Source: Streptomyces soli
GTDB lineage: Bacteria; Actinomycetota; Actinomycetes; Streptomycetales; Streptomycetaceae
Direction of reading: 5' to 3'
Length of the DNA stretch: 64,000 bases
Assembly: GCF_003999195.1 (NCBI RefSeq)
Contig: NZ_RJVR01000259.1
Span: forward strand, 1 to 64,000
Shown here: one piece after another, positions 25,811-34,241 of the stretch
Position numbering within the stretch: position 1 is the first letter of the stretch
Layout: each line of letters starts with the position of its first letter
The notes under the pieces: model-generated
Database searches by the model: none
What the model was told of the DNA's origin: nothing
What the model saw: the letters and a program-made list of their open reading frames with translations, nothing else
Translations under genes and position numbers: made by a program

Positions 25811-26728
25811 TCAGCTGCCGGTCCGGAGGACCCCAGGCAGCGTGACCACGGCGCCCGAGGATTCCGGGCCCCGGCAGGTGCGGCGGTGGAGCTGGACCAT
25901 TTGGTCCGCCCGGAAGTTGTCGCGGAAGGCAGGGTGGCGGTGGAGGCGTCGTACGTAGTCCCAGAGCCGGTCGTGTCGGGAGACGGCGTGGACGGCGTCG
26001 GCGTCCAGGTGGACCCGGTGGACGACGTCGAGGTGCACGAGGGTCACCCAGAGATCCACGTCAGCGGCGCTGACTTCGTCGCCCAGCGCGTAGGGCCGGC
26101 AGGCCAGTTGGCGGTCGAGGAGGTCCAGCGCCGCGAGCAGGGTGTCCAGTGCCTCCCCGTGGCGCTGCGACGCCGGGGCCGCGCCCGCTCGCTGCGCGGC
26201 CTGGGTGATGTCCTCGTCGAGGAGTTCACGCATGGTGTCGATGTCGGCGGCAAGGGCCGCCGGCCGCAGGTGGGGGCGGTCGGGCTTGCACTGGTCGCCG
26301 AAGTAGCCGGCGAGGTCACGGAGGATGTCACGGGCGTGGTTGCTGACGACGCGTCCGCTCCAGCGGTCGCACAGCGCGGGCACGGTCAGCGGACCGTTGT
26401 AGTGGTGCCGGGTGGCCTCGTAGGCCCCCCGCAGTGAGGCGAGGGCATCGGGGGCGTCGGCCGGGTGGGCGAGGTGGGTGGTGGTGACCCAGTCCCTGAG
26501 TCCCAGTAGGTCGAGGGTGATCGAGACACGCAGCGAGTTCGGACAGCCCGGGGTGAGATACACCTGAAAGCGGTGTGGGGCCGGGTAGAAGCCGCCTGCG
26601 GGGTCGACGCCGATGCGGCTGCGAAAGTGGTGTGCGCGGATGGACGGCGTGGCCTCGGGGTGGGACGGGCCGGGCTGGAGATCGGGAAGGGTGGCCGAAC
26701 CTGAACTGAGCGTGACTGTCTCGGTCAT
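25811..26728 (-). CDS. Glutathione S-transferase, xi-class-like (hydroquinone reductase fold)
   Basis: A 305-residue protein. Residues 50-75 carry YLTPGCPNSLRVSITLDLLGL; the usual CPWC of glutathionyl-hydroquinone reductases is CPNS here, keeping the first Cys. NGPLTVPALCDRWSGRVVSNHARDI and the helical domain (DEVSAADVDLWVTLVHLDVV) fit the family. Actinomycetes lack glutathione, so mycothiol may be the partner. ATG 26728 follows GGAGAG; an ATG four codons upstream is less well placed. A sulfur-type leader peptide lies about 100 bp upstream on the same strand, suggesting sulfur-responsive control. Confidence 0.82.
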   Translation of the reverse strand: MTETVTLSSGSATLPDLQPGPSHPEATPSIRAHHFRSRIGVDPAGGFYPAPHRFQVYLTPGCPNSLRVSITLDLLGLRDWVTTTHLAHPADAPDALASLRGAYEATRHHYNGPLTVPALCDRWSGRVVSNHARDILRDLAGYFGDQCKPDRPHLRPAALAADIDTMRELLDEDITQAAQRAGAAPASQRHGEALDTLLAALDLLDRQLACRPYALGDEVSAADVDLWVTLVHLDVVHRVHLDADAVHAVSRHDRLWDYVRRLHRHPAFRDNFRADQMVQLHRRTCRGPESSGAVVTLPGVLRTGS

Positions 26729-26822
26729 GGCTCTCTCCATGGCAGGGGTGACGCCCCGGTGGCCTGTTCGGCGCCGGTGGCGGAAGGCGGGAGGAAAGGT
26801 CGACTGCGCTTTCGGACCAGGC

Positions 26823-26848
26823 CAGGCCCGATCAGATGGCAGGGCCTG
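26823..26848 (-). promoter_or_regulatory. Hairpin at the end of the GST leader peptide
   Basis: CAGGCCC (26823-26829) pairs with GGGCCTG (26842-26848), spanning the leader stop codon at 26832-26834. It is a candidate attenuation structure, without a T-run. Confidence 0.4.
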
Positions 26849-26930
26849 CGGCGCTGCAGACCCGAAGCAAGTCGATGTGCAGGCGCCTGGTCAGATGGGC
26901 GCCTTCCCTCTCACTGCCAGTACGGAGCAT
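26832..26930 (-). CDS. Short leader peptide upstream of the GST gene
   Basis: The 32-residue frame from ATG 26930 contains LTRRLHIDLLRVCSAAG near its end. This matches the actinomycete putative leader peptide pattern (RRxHIDLxRVxSAxC) found upstream of sulfur and cysteine genes. The one Cys follows the RV. It lies 104 bp upstream of the GST start. Initiation could also be at another codon, as the ribosome site is weak. A second such peptide lies on the opposite strand at 27289. Confidence 0.65.
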   Translation of the reverse strand: MLRTGSEREGAHLTRRLHIDLLRVCSAAGPAI

Positions 26931-27288
26931 GTCCACCGGTCCGTCATCGGGGCTCGCGAGACACGAGACCGCTCTTGCCCCGCCGCGCCGGCGGGACCGG
27001 GTCGTCACCCGGGGCACCCCGTCGCGGTGGAAGGGTTGCCTGTCAGCGGGCCGGGGCCGATGACCCACGCGGGCAGGAACCCTGCCGGTGGGCGCTGACT
27101 ATCGTGACCGTCCACAACAGTGTGGTTGCGCTCCGCAAGGCCGTCAAGAAGGCATCGCGCCGGTCTCACAGGTCGGTCGTGCCCGTCCGCGAGGCTGCGC
27201 AGGGGGCGGAATAAGTGGCGTGGCGGTGGTGTTTCTGGCACGACGCGGCCGTGGGGGCCGCGAGGCCGGAAGGGTGGAGGTGATGGCG

Positions 27289-27408
27289 ATGCAGCCCGTG
27301 TCCTCCCGGTACGTCGTCGTCGACCTGGCACCGCGCGGCTGTGTCCGTCTGTACTCCCGGCCTCACATCGACCTGCTGCGGGTGGCCGGCGCGCTCTGTT
27401 GTTCCTGA
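27289..27408 (+). CDS. Short leader peptide upstream of the monooxygenase operon
   Basis: A 39-residue peptide. GGAGG lies eight bases before ATG 27289 (an ATG two codons earlier is too close). Its C-terminus RPHIDLLRVAGALCCS fits the sulfur leader-peptide pattern, ending in two consecutive Cys codons and Ser. Ribosome pausing at those codons when Cys-tRNA is short is a plausible regulatory step for the flavin monooxygenase genes that begin 78 bp downstream. From 26931 to 27288 I see no other gene. Confidence 0.75.
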   Translation: MQPVSSRYVVVDLAPRGCVRLYSRPHIDLLRVAGALCCS

Positions 27409-27485
27409 CCTGTTTCCCACGCCGCTGAGCCCTCCGGCTGAGGCTCCGCGATCACGTACGGTCGATCAGGAAGGCACCTTTCCCC

Positions 27486-28748
27486 GTGTCTGCATTCCCT
27501 TCATCCCTCTCGCCTTCATCCCCTTCGCCCCTTCATCTCGCCGTCGCCCTTGACGGCGCCGGCTGGCACCCCGCCGCATGGCGTGAGCCGGAGGCCCGGC
27601 CCCGGGATCTGCTCACCGCCGGTTACTGGGCCGACGTCGTCACCGAGGCCGAACGCGGCCTGCTCGACTTCGTGACCTTCGAGGACGCGCTCGCGCTCCA
27701 GTCCTCGCAGGTCACAGAGCCGGACGGGCGCACCGACCAGGTGCGCGGCCGGCTGGACGCGGTGCTCATCGCCGCCCGCGTCGCGCCGCTGACCCGGCAC
27801 ATCGGGCTGGTGCCGACCGTCGTCGCCACCCACACCGAGCCCTTCCACATCTCCAAGGCCATCGCCACCCTGGACTACGTCAGCACCGGTCGTGCGGGCC
27901 TGCGGGTGCAGGTGTCCGGGCGGAATCACGAGGCCGCGCACTTCGGCCGCCGTACGTTCCCGGCGGTCAACATCAAGGGCGTCGAGAGGCCCAGCGACCC
28001 GGTCGTACGGGAGCTGATCGCCGAGCTCTTCGGCGAGGCCGCCGACTACGTCGAGGTGGTGCGCCGCCTGTGGGACAGCTGGGAGGACGACGCGGAGATC
28101 CGGGACGTGGCCACCGGGCGCTTCGTCGACCGCGACAAGCTGCACTACATCGACTTCGAGGGCCGGAACTTCAGCGTCAAAGGCCCCTCGATCACACCCC
28201 GGCCGCCCCAGGGACAGCCGATCGTGAGCGCGCTGGCGCACGGTCCCCTTCCATACGAGCTGGTGGGCCGCTCGACCGACATCGGATACGTCACCCCGCA
28301 CGACGCCGACCAGGCCCGGGACATCGTCACCGAGATCCGCACCGCCCAGGCCGAGGCGGGGCGGGCCGACGAGCCCCTGCACGTCTTCGGTGATCTGGTG
28401 GTCTTCCTCGACGACGACCCAGCGGCGGCGGCGGCCCGCAAGGCCCGCCTGGACGACCTCGCCGGTTACGTCTACACCAGCGACGCGGAGATCTTCACCG
28501 GCACACCCGCACAACTCGCCGACCGGCTGGTCGAGTGGCGGCAGGCCGGGCTGTCCGGCTTCCGGCTGCGCCCCGGCGTCATCGGCCAGGACCTCCAGGC
28601 GATCACCCGCGGCCTGGTGCCCGAACTCCAGCGCCGCGACGCCTTCCGGCACACCTACGAGGCCGACACCCTGCGCGGGCTGCTCGGACTCGACCACCCC
28701 GCCAACCGCTACGCCACCGCCACCGCGACCGCGACCGCGACCGCCTGA
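27486..28748 (+). CDS. FMNH2-dependent LLM-class monooxygenase (sulfur scavenging type)
   Basis: A 420-residue TIM-barrel flavin monooxygenase starting at GTG 27486. Recognisable blocks are LHLAVALDGAGWHPAAWRE, LLDFVTFEDALAL, LTRHIGLVPTVVATHTEPFH and LDYVSTGRAGLRVQVSGRN. Family members release sulfite from organosulfur compounds or attack related substrates using reduced FMN; the substrate is not deducible. The C-terminus is an odd (Ala-Thr)n tail from a GCGACC repeat. It is first of three adjacent LLM genes behind a sulfur leader peptide. Confidence 0.85.
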   Translation: MSAFPSSLSPSSPSPLHLAVALDGAGWHPAAWREPEARPRDLLTAGYWADVVTEAERGLLDFVTFEDALALQSSQVTEPDGRTDQVRGRLDAVLIAARVAPLTRHIGLVPTVVATHTEPFHISKAIATLDYVSTGRAGLRVQVSGRNHEAAHFGRRTFPAVNIKGVERPSDPVVRELIAELFGEAADYVEVVRRLWDSWEDDAEIRDVATGRFVDRDKLHYIDFEGRNFSVKGPSITPRPPQGQPIVSALAHGPLPYELVGRSTDIGYVTPHDADQARDIVTEIRTAQAEAGRADEPLHVFGDLVVFLDDDPAAAAARKARLDDLAGYVYTSDAEIFTGTPAQLADRLVEWRQAGLSGFRLRPGVIGQDLQAITRGLVPELQRRDAFRHTYEADTLRGLLGLDHPANRYATATATATATA

Positions 28749-28767
28749 CCGGAGGGACCGTACGACC

Positions 28768-30150
28768 ATGAGCAAGCCTCTCAAGCAGATCCATCTCGCG
28801 GCCCACTTCCCCGGCGTCAACAACACCACCGTATGGAGCGACCCGAAGGCCGGCAGCCACATCGAGTTCAGCTCATTCGCGCACTTCGCGCGAACCGCCG
28901 AACGCGCCAAGTTCGACTTCCTGTTCCTCGCCGAAGGACTGCGGCTGCGCGAACAGGGCGGGAAAATATACGACCTGGACGTGGTCGGATGGCCCGACAC
29001 CTTCACCGTCCTGTCCGCCCTCGCCGCCGTGACCGAGCGCCTCGGCCTGACCGGCACCATCAACTCCACCTTCAACGAGCCCTACGAGGTGGCCCGGCAA
29101 TTCGCCAGCCTCGACCACCTGTCCGACGGGCGCGCCGCCTGGAACGTCGTCACCTCATGGGACGCCTTCACCGGCGAAAACTTCCGCCGGGGCGGCTTCC
29201 TCCCGCAGAACGAGCGCTACTCCCGGGCCAAGGAGTTCCTGGCGACCGCCACCGAGCTGTTCGACTCCTGGCATGGTGACGAGATCGTCGCCGACCAGGC
29301 GTCCGGCATCTTCCTCAAGGACGCGGCAGCCGGCGCCTTCGTCCACCAGGGACAGCACTTCGACATCGCCGGGCAGTTCAACGTCCCCCGCAGCCCACAG
29401 GGACGTCCGGTGATCTTCCAGGCCGGCGACTCCGACGAAGGACGCGAGTTCGCCGCGGCCGGCGCGGACGCCATCTTCAGCCGGCACAGCACCCTGGACA
29501 CCGGACGGGACTTCTACGCCGATGTCAAGGGCCGGCTGGCCCGTTACGGCCGCAGCCACGACCAGCTGCTGATCCTGCCCGCCGCGACCTTCGTCCTCGG
29601 CGACACCGACGCCGAGGCGCAGGAGCTGGCCCACGAGATCCGACGCCAGCAGGTCAGCGGCCAGACCGCGATCAACTTCCTGGAGCAGGTCTGGAACCGC
29701 GACCTGTCCGGCTACGACCCGGACGGGCCCCTCCCCGGCATCGACCCGGACCCCGGCGAGCACACCATCGCCCGGGGCCGGGCCAGCGTCCGGATGCACC
29801 GGGACCCGGTGGCCGTCGCCCGGGAATGGCGCGAGCGCGCGGCGGCGGAAGGCCTGTCGATCCGCGAGCTGGTCATCGAGACCACCGGCCGGCAGTCGTT
29901 CGTCGGCTCCCCCGCCACCGTCGCCGAGACCATCGACTCCTTCGTCCAGGGGGACGCCGCCGACGGTTTCATCCTGGTCCCGCACATCACCCCCACCGGC
30001 CTGGACGCCTTCGCCGACACCGTCGTCCCGCTGCTCCAGGAGCGCGGCGTGTTCCGCGAGGACTACACCGGCACCACGCTGCGCGACCACCTCGGACTGG
30101 CCCACCCCGACGCCGGCGAGGAGCCGGTCACCCGGCGGGCGGCGTCATGA
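28768..30150 (+). CDS. NtaA/DmoA-family FMN-dependent monooxygenase
   Basis: A 460-residue protein with GGAGGG upstream of ATG 28768. Family hallmarks are IHLAAHFPGVNNTTVWSDP, FDFLFLAEGLRLRE, LDHLSDGRAAWNVVTS and HFDIAGQFNVPRSPQGRPVI. NtaA, SnaA, DszA and DmoA oxidise nitrilotriacetate, streptogramin precursors, dibenzothiophene sulfone and dimethyl sulfide. Here the sulfur leader peptide and neighbouring MetX/MetY favour an organosulfur substrate. It starts 19 bp after the previous gene and overlaps the next start by 4 bp (ATGA). Confidence 0.88.
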   Translation: MSKPLKQIHLAAHFPGVNNTTVWSDPKAGSHIEFSSFAHFARTAERAKFDFLFLAEGLRLREQGGKIYDLDVVGWPDTFTVLSALAAVTERLGLTGTINSTFNEPYEVARQFASLDHLSDGRAAWNVVTSWDAFTGENFRRGGFLPQNERYSRAKEFLATATELFDSWHGDEIVADQASGIFLKDAAAGAFVHQGQHFDIAGQFNVPRSPQGRPVIFQAGDSDEGREFAAAGADAIFSRHSTLDTGRDFYADVKGRLARYGRSHDQLLILPAATFVLGDTDAEAQELAHEIRRQQVSGQTAINFLEQVWNRDLSGYDPDGPLPGIDPDPGEHTIARGRASVRMHRDPVAVAREWRERAAAEGLSIRELVIETTGRQSFVGSPATVAETIDSFVQGDAADGFILVPHITPTGLDAFADTVVPLLQERGVFREDYTGTTLRDHLGLAHPDAGEEPVTRRAAS

Positions 30151-31044
30151 AGTTCCTGGCCATCACCCTCATCGTGCACGCCCCGGACCCGGTGACCGGC
30201 GTACTCAAGCCGACCAACGACCGCTTCCGCGAGGTGATCGACAACGCCCTGCTGTCGAGGAGCTCGGCTTCGACGGCTTCGGCGTCGGCGAACGCCACGA
30301 GCGGCCGTTCATCTCCTCCTCGCCGCCGGTCGTCCTCAGTCACATCGCCGCGCTCACCTCCCGGATCCGGCTGTTCACCGCCGTCACCACCCTCAGCCTG
30401 CTCGATCCGGTGCGTGCGTACGAGGACTACGCGACCCTCGACCACCTGCCGGACGGCCGTCTGGACCTGATCATCGGCAAGGGCAACGGCACCGCCCAGC
30501 GCGAGCTGTTCCACGTCACCCCGGAGGACCAGTGGGACCGCAACGCCGAGAGCTATGAGCTGTTCCGCCGGCTCTGGCGGCAGGACAAGGTGACCGCCTC
30601 CCCGCGCTTCCGCCCGGAGCTGACCGCGGCCGAGGTCTGGCCCAGGCCCCTCCAGCAGCCCATCCGGGTCTGGCACGGCAGCGCGACGAGCCGCGAGTCC
30701 GTCGACCTGGCCGCCCGCTACGGCGATCCGCTCTTCTCGGCCAACGTCACCAACACGATCGAGCCGTACGCCGAACTCATCCGCTACTACCGACAGCAGT
30801 GGGAGCACTACGGCCACGACCCGGCCGCCGCCGTCGTCGGCGCGGGAACCGCCGGTTACTACGCCGCCTCCACCTCGCAGGAGGCCATGGCCTCGTCGGC
30901 TCACCGAAGCGCGTCGCCGACCAGCTCGAACAGCTCCAGGAAGCCACCGGCGCCGACGAGTTGATCATCACCACCATCACCCACAGCCACACCGACCGCG
31001 TCCGCTCCTACCAACTCCTGGCCGAGGAGTGGCACCGCCGCTGA
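30147..31044 (+). pseudogene. CE1758-type luciferase-like monooxygenase, frameshifted and deleted
   Basis: ATG 30147 overlaps the upstream stop. Family sequence runs in three frames. The first is MKFLAITLIVHAPDPVTGVL to about 30250. A frame one base off (GFDGFGVGERHERPF, then YEDYATLDHLPDGRLDLIIG to GTAGYYAASTSQEA) continues to about 30886. A third (GLVGSPKRVADQLEQL to HSHTDRVRSYQLLAEEW) ends at 31044. One missing base near 30254 and an internal deletion near 30886 explain this. About 298 codons remain of roughly 340. The codon use is otherwise normal, suggesting recent decay. Confidence 0.82.
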
Positions 31045-31068
31045 GCCGGTGTCGCGCTGCGGCTCAGC

Positions 31069-31449
31069 TCAGTCCCGCCAGTCGAGTTGGTGATCGGGCA
31101 CTCCGACCGACCGGCCGTAAGCCACAGCCTCGGCGCGGCCTGCCTCGTCCCCGCGCGGGAAACGGAAGACCTTGCCGGCGAAGACGACCACGCGCTCGTC
31201 GTCGGTGGCGAAGTCCGCGTACCAGCCGCCCTCCGCCGACAGGCAGGCCGCGAGCTCTTCCGCGAGGCCGTCGACGTCGTGGCCGTCGTGGTCCTCGGCC
31301 TCGAAGTCGATGACCGTCCAGATCTGCGGCTGACCGGATACGGCACCGGCTGATAGGTTGAGCCGCGTGATCCTGCGGATCCGCAGATGCCGCGGCTCGA
31401 ACACCGAGCCAGCGCGCAAGCTGTCGCCAACGAGACATCCGGTGATCAC
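31069..31449 (-). CDS. Hypothetical acidic protein
   Basis: A 126-residue protein I do not recognise. Its C-terminal two thirds are acidic and look globular (IWTVIDFEAEDHDGHDVDGL, GGWYADFATDDERVVVFAGK). There is no signal peptide or membrane helix. It lies 10 bp downstream of metX on the same strand, so it may be the last gene of the metY-metX operon, and it converges with the broken monooxygenase. GC-rich third positions support coding. Confidence 0.65.
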   Translation of the reverse strand: MITGCLVGDSLRAGSVFEPRHLRIRRITRLNLSAGAVSGQPQIWTVIDFEAEDHDGHDVDGLAEELAACLSAEGGWYADFATDDERVVVFAGKVFRFPRGDEAGRAEAVAYGRSVGVPDHQLDWRD

Positions 31450-31459
31450 GTGCGGCCTC

Positions 31460-32608
31460 CTAGCCCGTGAGTTCGCGTACGAGTGCGGCGACCTGGTCGG
31501 TTTCGATGAGGAAGCCGTCGTGGCCGTAAGGGGATTCGATCACCCGCAGCCGGTCGGCGCCGGGGATGCCGGCCGCCAGCTCGGCCTGTTGCGAGAGCGG
31601 GTAGAGGCGGTCGGAGTCGACTCCGGCCACCAGGGTACGGGCGGTCACGCGGCGCAGGGCGGCGGCTGTGCCGCCTCGGGCCCGGCCGATGTCGTGGCTG
31701 TTCATGGCCTCGGTCAGTACGGTGTAGGAGCCGGCGTCGAAGCGGCGTACGAGCTTGGCGGCGTGGTGGTCGAGGTAGGACTCCACCTGGTAGCGGCCGT
31801 TGTGCCAGGGGTTCTCGGCGCCTTGCGGGGTGCGGCCGAACCGGGCCTGGAGTTCGGCTTCGCTGCGGTAGGTGACGTGGGCCAGGCGTCGGGCGAGGCC
31901 CAGCCCGGCGTGCGGTCCGTGGCCCGGGGCGGCGTCGTGGTAGTCGCCGCCGCGCCAGTGCGGGTCGGAGCGGATGGCGTGGAGCTGGATGGTGGCCCAG
32001 GCGATCTGCTCGGCGCTCGCCGCGGCGGGGCAGGCGAGGAGCAGCAGCGCCTGCGTACGTTCCGGGTGGGACACGGCCCACTCCAGGGCACGCATGCCGC
32101 CCATCGAGCCGCCGATGACCAGCGCCCAGCGGTCGATCCCCAGGGCGTCCGCCAAGTCGGCCTCGGCCGCGACCTGGTCACGCTGCGTCAGATACGGAAA
32201 GCTCCCGCCCCAGCGCCGTCCGTCCGGCCCGAGGGAGGAGGGGCCGGTGCTGCCCTGGCAGCCGCCCAGCACATTCGGCGCGACGACGAACCACCGGTCG
32301 GTGTCGAGCGCCCGGCCCGGTCCGATCAGCCCGTCCCACCACCCGGCGGTCGGATGGCCCGGACCGGCCGGGCCGACGACATGGCTGTCCCCGGTGAGCG
32401 CGTGCAGCACAAGGACGGCGTTGGAGCCGTCGGGCGCGAGGCGGCCCCAGGTCTCGTACGCCAGCCGCACTGTCCGGAGTTCGCCACCCGCCTCCAGGGC
32501 CAGCGGCTTCTCCCGTACGTGCCACTGGCGGCGGCCGGGCGGGTCCCCCTCCCGCCAGGCCCCGGAGGCCGGCGGGAGGGGGACCGCAGTGGCCGGTACG
32601 GTGTTCAG
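31460..32608 (-). CDS. metX: Homoserine O-acetyltransferase, apparent CTG start
   Basis: A 382-residue alpha/beta hydrolase-fold transferase that acetylates homoserine for methionine synthesis. The nucleophile elbow is GGSMGGMRALEW (about residue 145), the Asp lies in VAGVDSDRLYPL, and the His in YGHDGFLIE. The family N-terminus (WREGDPPGRRQWHVREKPL) lies upstream of the first in-frame GTG, and no ATG, GTG or TTG exists before it in frame. The likely initiator is CTG at 32608, which overlaps the metY stop as CTGA, in the way ATGA or GTGA junctions do elsewhere. Translational coupling to metY is therefore likely. Confidence 0.9.
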   Translation of the reverse strand: MNTVPATAVPLPPASGAWREGDPPGRRQWHVREKPLALEAGGELRTVRLAYETWGRLAPDGSNAVLVLHALTGDSHVVGPAGPGHPTAGWWDGLIGPGRALDTDRWFVVAPNVLGGCQGSTGPSSLGPDGRRWGGSFPYLTQRDQVAAEADLADALGIDRWALVIGGSMGGMRALEWAVSHPERTQALLLLACPAAASAEQIAWATIQLHAIRSDPHWRGGDYHDAAPGHGPHAGLGLARRLAHVTYRSEAELQARFGRTPQGAENPWHNGRYQVESYLDHHAAKLVRRFDAGSYTVLTEAMNSHDIGRARGGTAAALRRVTARTLVAGVDSDRLYPLSQQAELAAGIPGADRLRVIESPYGHDGFLIETDQVAALVRELTG

Positions 32609-33966
32609 GACGCGGCCTTGGCCGCGCGGAAGCCTGCCTCCAGGTCCGCCTTGAGGTCGGCGAGGTTCTCGATGCCGACCGACAGCCGCACCAGCCCCGG
32701 CGAGGTGCCGGTGGCCGCCAGCTGCTCCTCGTCCAGCTGACTGTGGGTGGTGGACGCCGGGTGGATGATGAGGCTCCGTACGTCGCCGATGTTGGCGAGG
32801 TGGCTGAACAGTTCGACGGCGTCCACGAAGCGCTTGCCCGCCTCGACGCCGTCGCGCAGTTCGAAGGCCAGCACCGCGCCGGCGCCACGCGGCAGGTAGC
32901 GCTGCCCGGCCTCGTACCACCGGTTGGACGGCAGTCCCGGGTAGTGGACAGCGGCGACCTCGTCGCGCTGCTCCAGCCATTCGGCCAGTGCCTGGGCGTT
33001 GGCGGAGTGCCTCTCGATGCGCAGCGACAGCGTCTCCACGCCCTGCAGCAGCAGGAAGGCGGAGTGCGGCGCGATGGCCGGGCCGATGTCGCGCAGCAAC
33101 TGCACCCGCAGCTTGATGGCGAACGCGCTCGGGCCGAGGACCGGCCAGTAGCGCAGGCCGTGGTAGCTGGGGTCGGGCTCGTTGAAGTCGGGGAAGCGCT
33201 CGGCGTTGGCGCCGAAGTCGAAGGTGCCGCCGTCGACCACGACGCCGCCGATGGTGGTGCCGTGGCCGCCGATGAACTTCGTCGCCGAGTGGACCACGAT
33301 GTCGGCGCCGTGCTCGATCGGCCGCAGCAGGTACGGGGTCGGCACCGTGTTGTCCACGATCAACGGGATGCCCGCGTCGTGCGCGACGTCGGCGACCGCC
33401 CGCACGTCCAGCACATTGCCGCGCGGATTGCCCAGCGTCTCGGCGAACAGCGCCTTGGTGTTGGGCTGGATCGCAGCCCGCCAGGCGTCGAAGTCGTCCG
33501 GGTCGTCGACGAAGGACACCTGGATGCCGAACTTGGGCAGGGTGTGCCGGAACAGGTTGTACGTACCTCCGTACAGGGAGGTGCTGGAGACGATGTGGTC
33601 CCCGGCGGACGCCAGCGTCAGGATTGCCAGCGTCTCCGCGGCCTGCCCCGAGGACAGCGCCACTGCCGCCACCCCGCCCTCCAGCGCGGCAATGCGCTGC
33701 TCGAAGACGTCCTGGGTGGGGTTGTGGATCCGGGTGTAGATGTTCCCCGGCTCGGCGAGCGAGAACAGGTCGGCGGCGTGCTGGGTGTCGCGGAAGACGA
33801 ACGACGTCGTCTGGTAGATCGGCACCGCCCGCGCTCCGGTCGTCGGGTCCGGCGCGGCACCGGCATGGATCTGCTTGGTCTCGAACGACCAGGCCGACGT
33901 GTCGGGCCCGGCCGGTTCCTCGTCGGGGGTATGTCCCGCGGTGACGGAGTCGATGGGCTGGCTCAT
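32605..33966 (-). CDS. metY: O-acetylhomoserine/O-acetylserine sulfhydrylase
   Basis: A 453-residue PLP enzyme of the Cys/Met metabolism family. It makes homocysteine from O-acetylhomoserine and sulfide. FETKQIHAGAAPDPTTGARA is the family start. SLYGGTYNLFRHTLP, VDNTVPTPYLLRP and the PLP lysine in VHSATKFIGGHGTTIGG (about residue 224) follow, and SVGIENLADLKADLEAG ends it. Transcription should be controlled by the leader peptide and intrinsic terminator upstream. It forms an operon with metX. Confidence 0.95.
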   Translation of the reverse strand: MSQPIDSVTAGHTPDEEPAGPDTSAWSFETKQIHAGAAPDPTTGARAVPIYQTTSFVFRDTQHAADLFSLAEPGNIYTRIHNPTQDVFEQRIAALEGGVAAVALSSGQAAETLAILTLASAGDHIVSSTSLYGGTYNLFRHTLPKFGIQVSFVDDPDDFDAWRAAIQPNTKALFAETLGNPRGNVLDVRAVADVAHDAGIPLIVDNTVPTPYLLRPIEHGADIVVHSATKFIGGHGTTIGGVVVDGGTFDFGANAERFPDFNEPDPSYHGLRYWPVLGPSAFAIKLRVQLLRDIGPAIAPHSAFLLLQGVETLSLRIERHSANAQALAEWLEQRDEVAAVHYPGLPSNRWYEAGQRYLPRGAGAVLAFELRDGVEAGKRFVDAVELFSHLANIGDVRSLIIHPASTTHSQLDEEQLAATGTSPGLVRLSVGIENLADLKADLEAGFRAAKAAS

Positions 33967-34065
33967 GGTTCTCCCTTGTACGGGTGGCGAGTGCAGGGGT
34001 AAGGCAAGGAGGCACAGGGGCAGCGGTCCGGGGCCCGGAAAGGGCAGCGGACAGCGCGGTGCTGA

Positions 34066-34097
34066 GGAAAAAAACGAACTGATCGCAAGACGATCAG
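34066..34097 (-). terminator. Intrinsic terminator (attenuator) between leader peptide and metY
   Basis: On the minus strand CTGATCG-TCTTG-CGATCAG (34097-34079) is followed by TTCG and a run of seven T (34074-34068). This is the only classical stem plus T-run I find in the window. It lies between the leader-peptide stop (34114) and metY (33966), so it should act as a conditional attenuator. Confidence 0.8.
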
Positions 34098-34113
34098 AGG
34101 CCGTAGCGGGGTG

Positions 34114-34188
34114 TCAGCTCACGGCGGGACGACCCGTGCTGGTGACACGCACGTAGTCCACGTGGCGGCGGGTCACAAGCACGGTCAT
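34114..34188 (-). CDS. Short leader peptide upstream of metY-metX
   Basis: A 24-residue peptide with LVTRRHVDYVRVTS, the HVDxxRVxS pattern of actinomycete sulfur leader peptides. Unlike the two at 26832 and 27289 it contains no Cys (the tail is TGRPAVS). It sits 16 nt before a hairpin/T-run terminator and about 150 nt before metY. Its arrangement fits attenuation, but the sensed amino acid is unclear. Confidence 0.75.
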   Translation of the reverse strand: MTVLVTRRHVDYVRVTSTGRPAVS

Positions 34189-34241
34189 GCCGCCAGGTAA
34201 CCACAACCGCGCGCCACACACCAGGGCAACCGGCACGGTGG

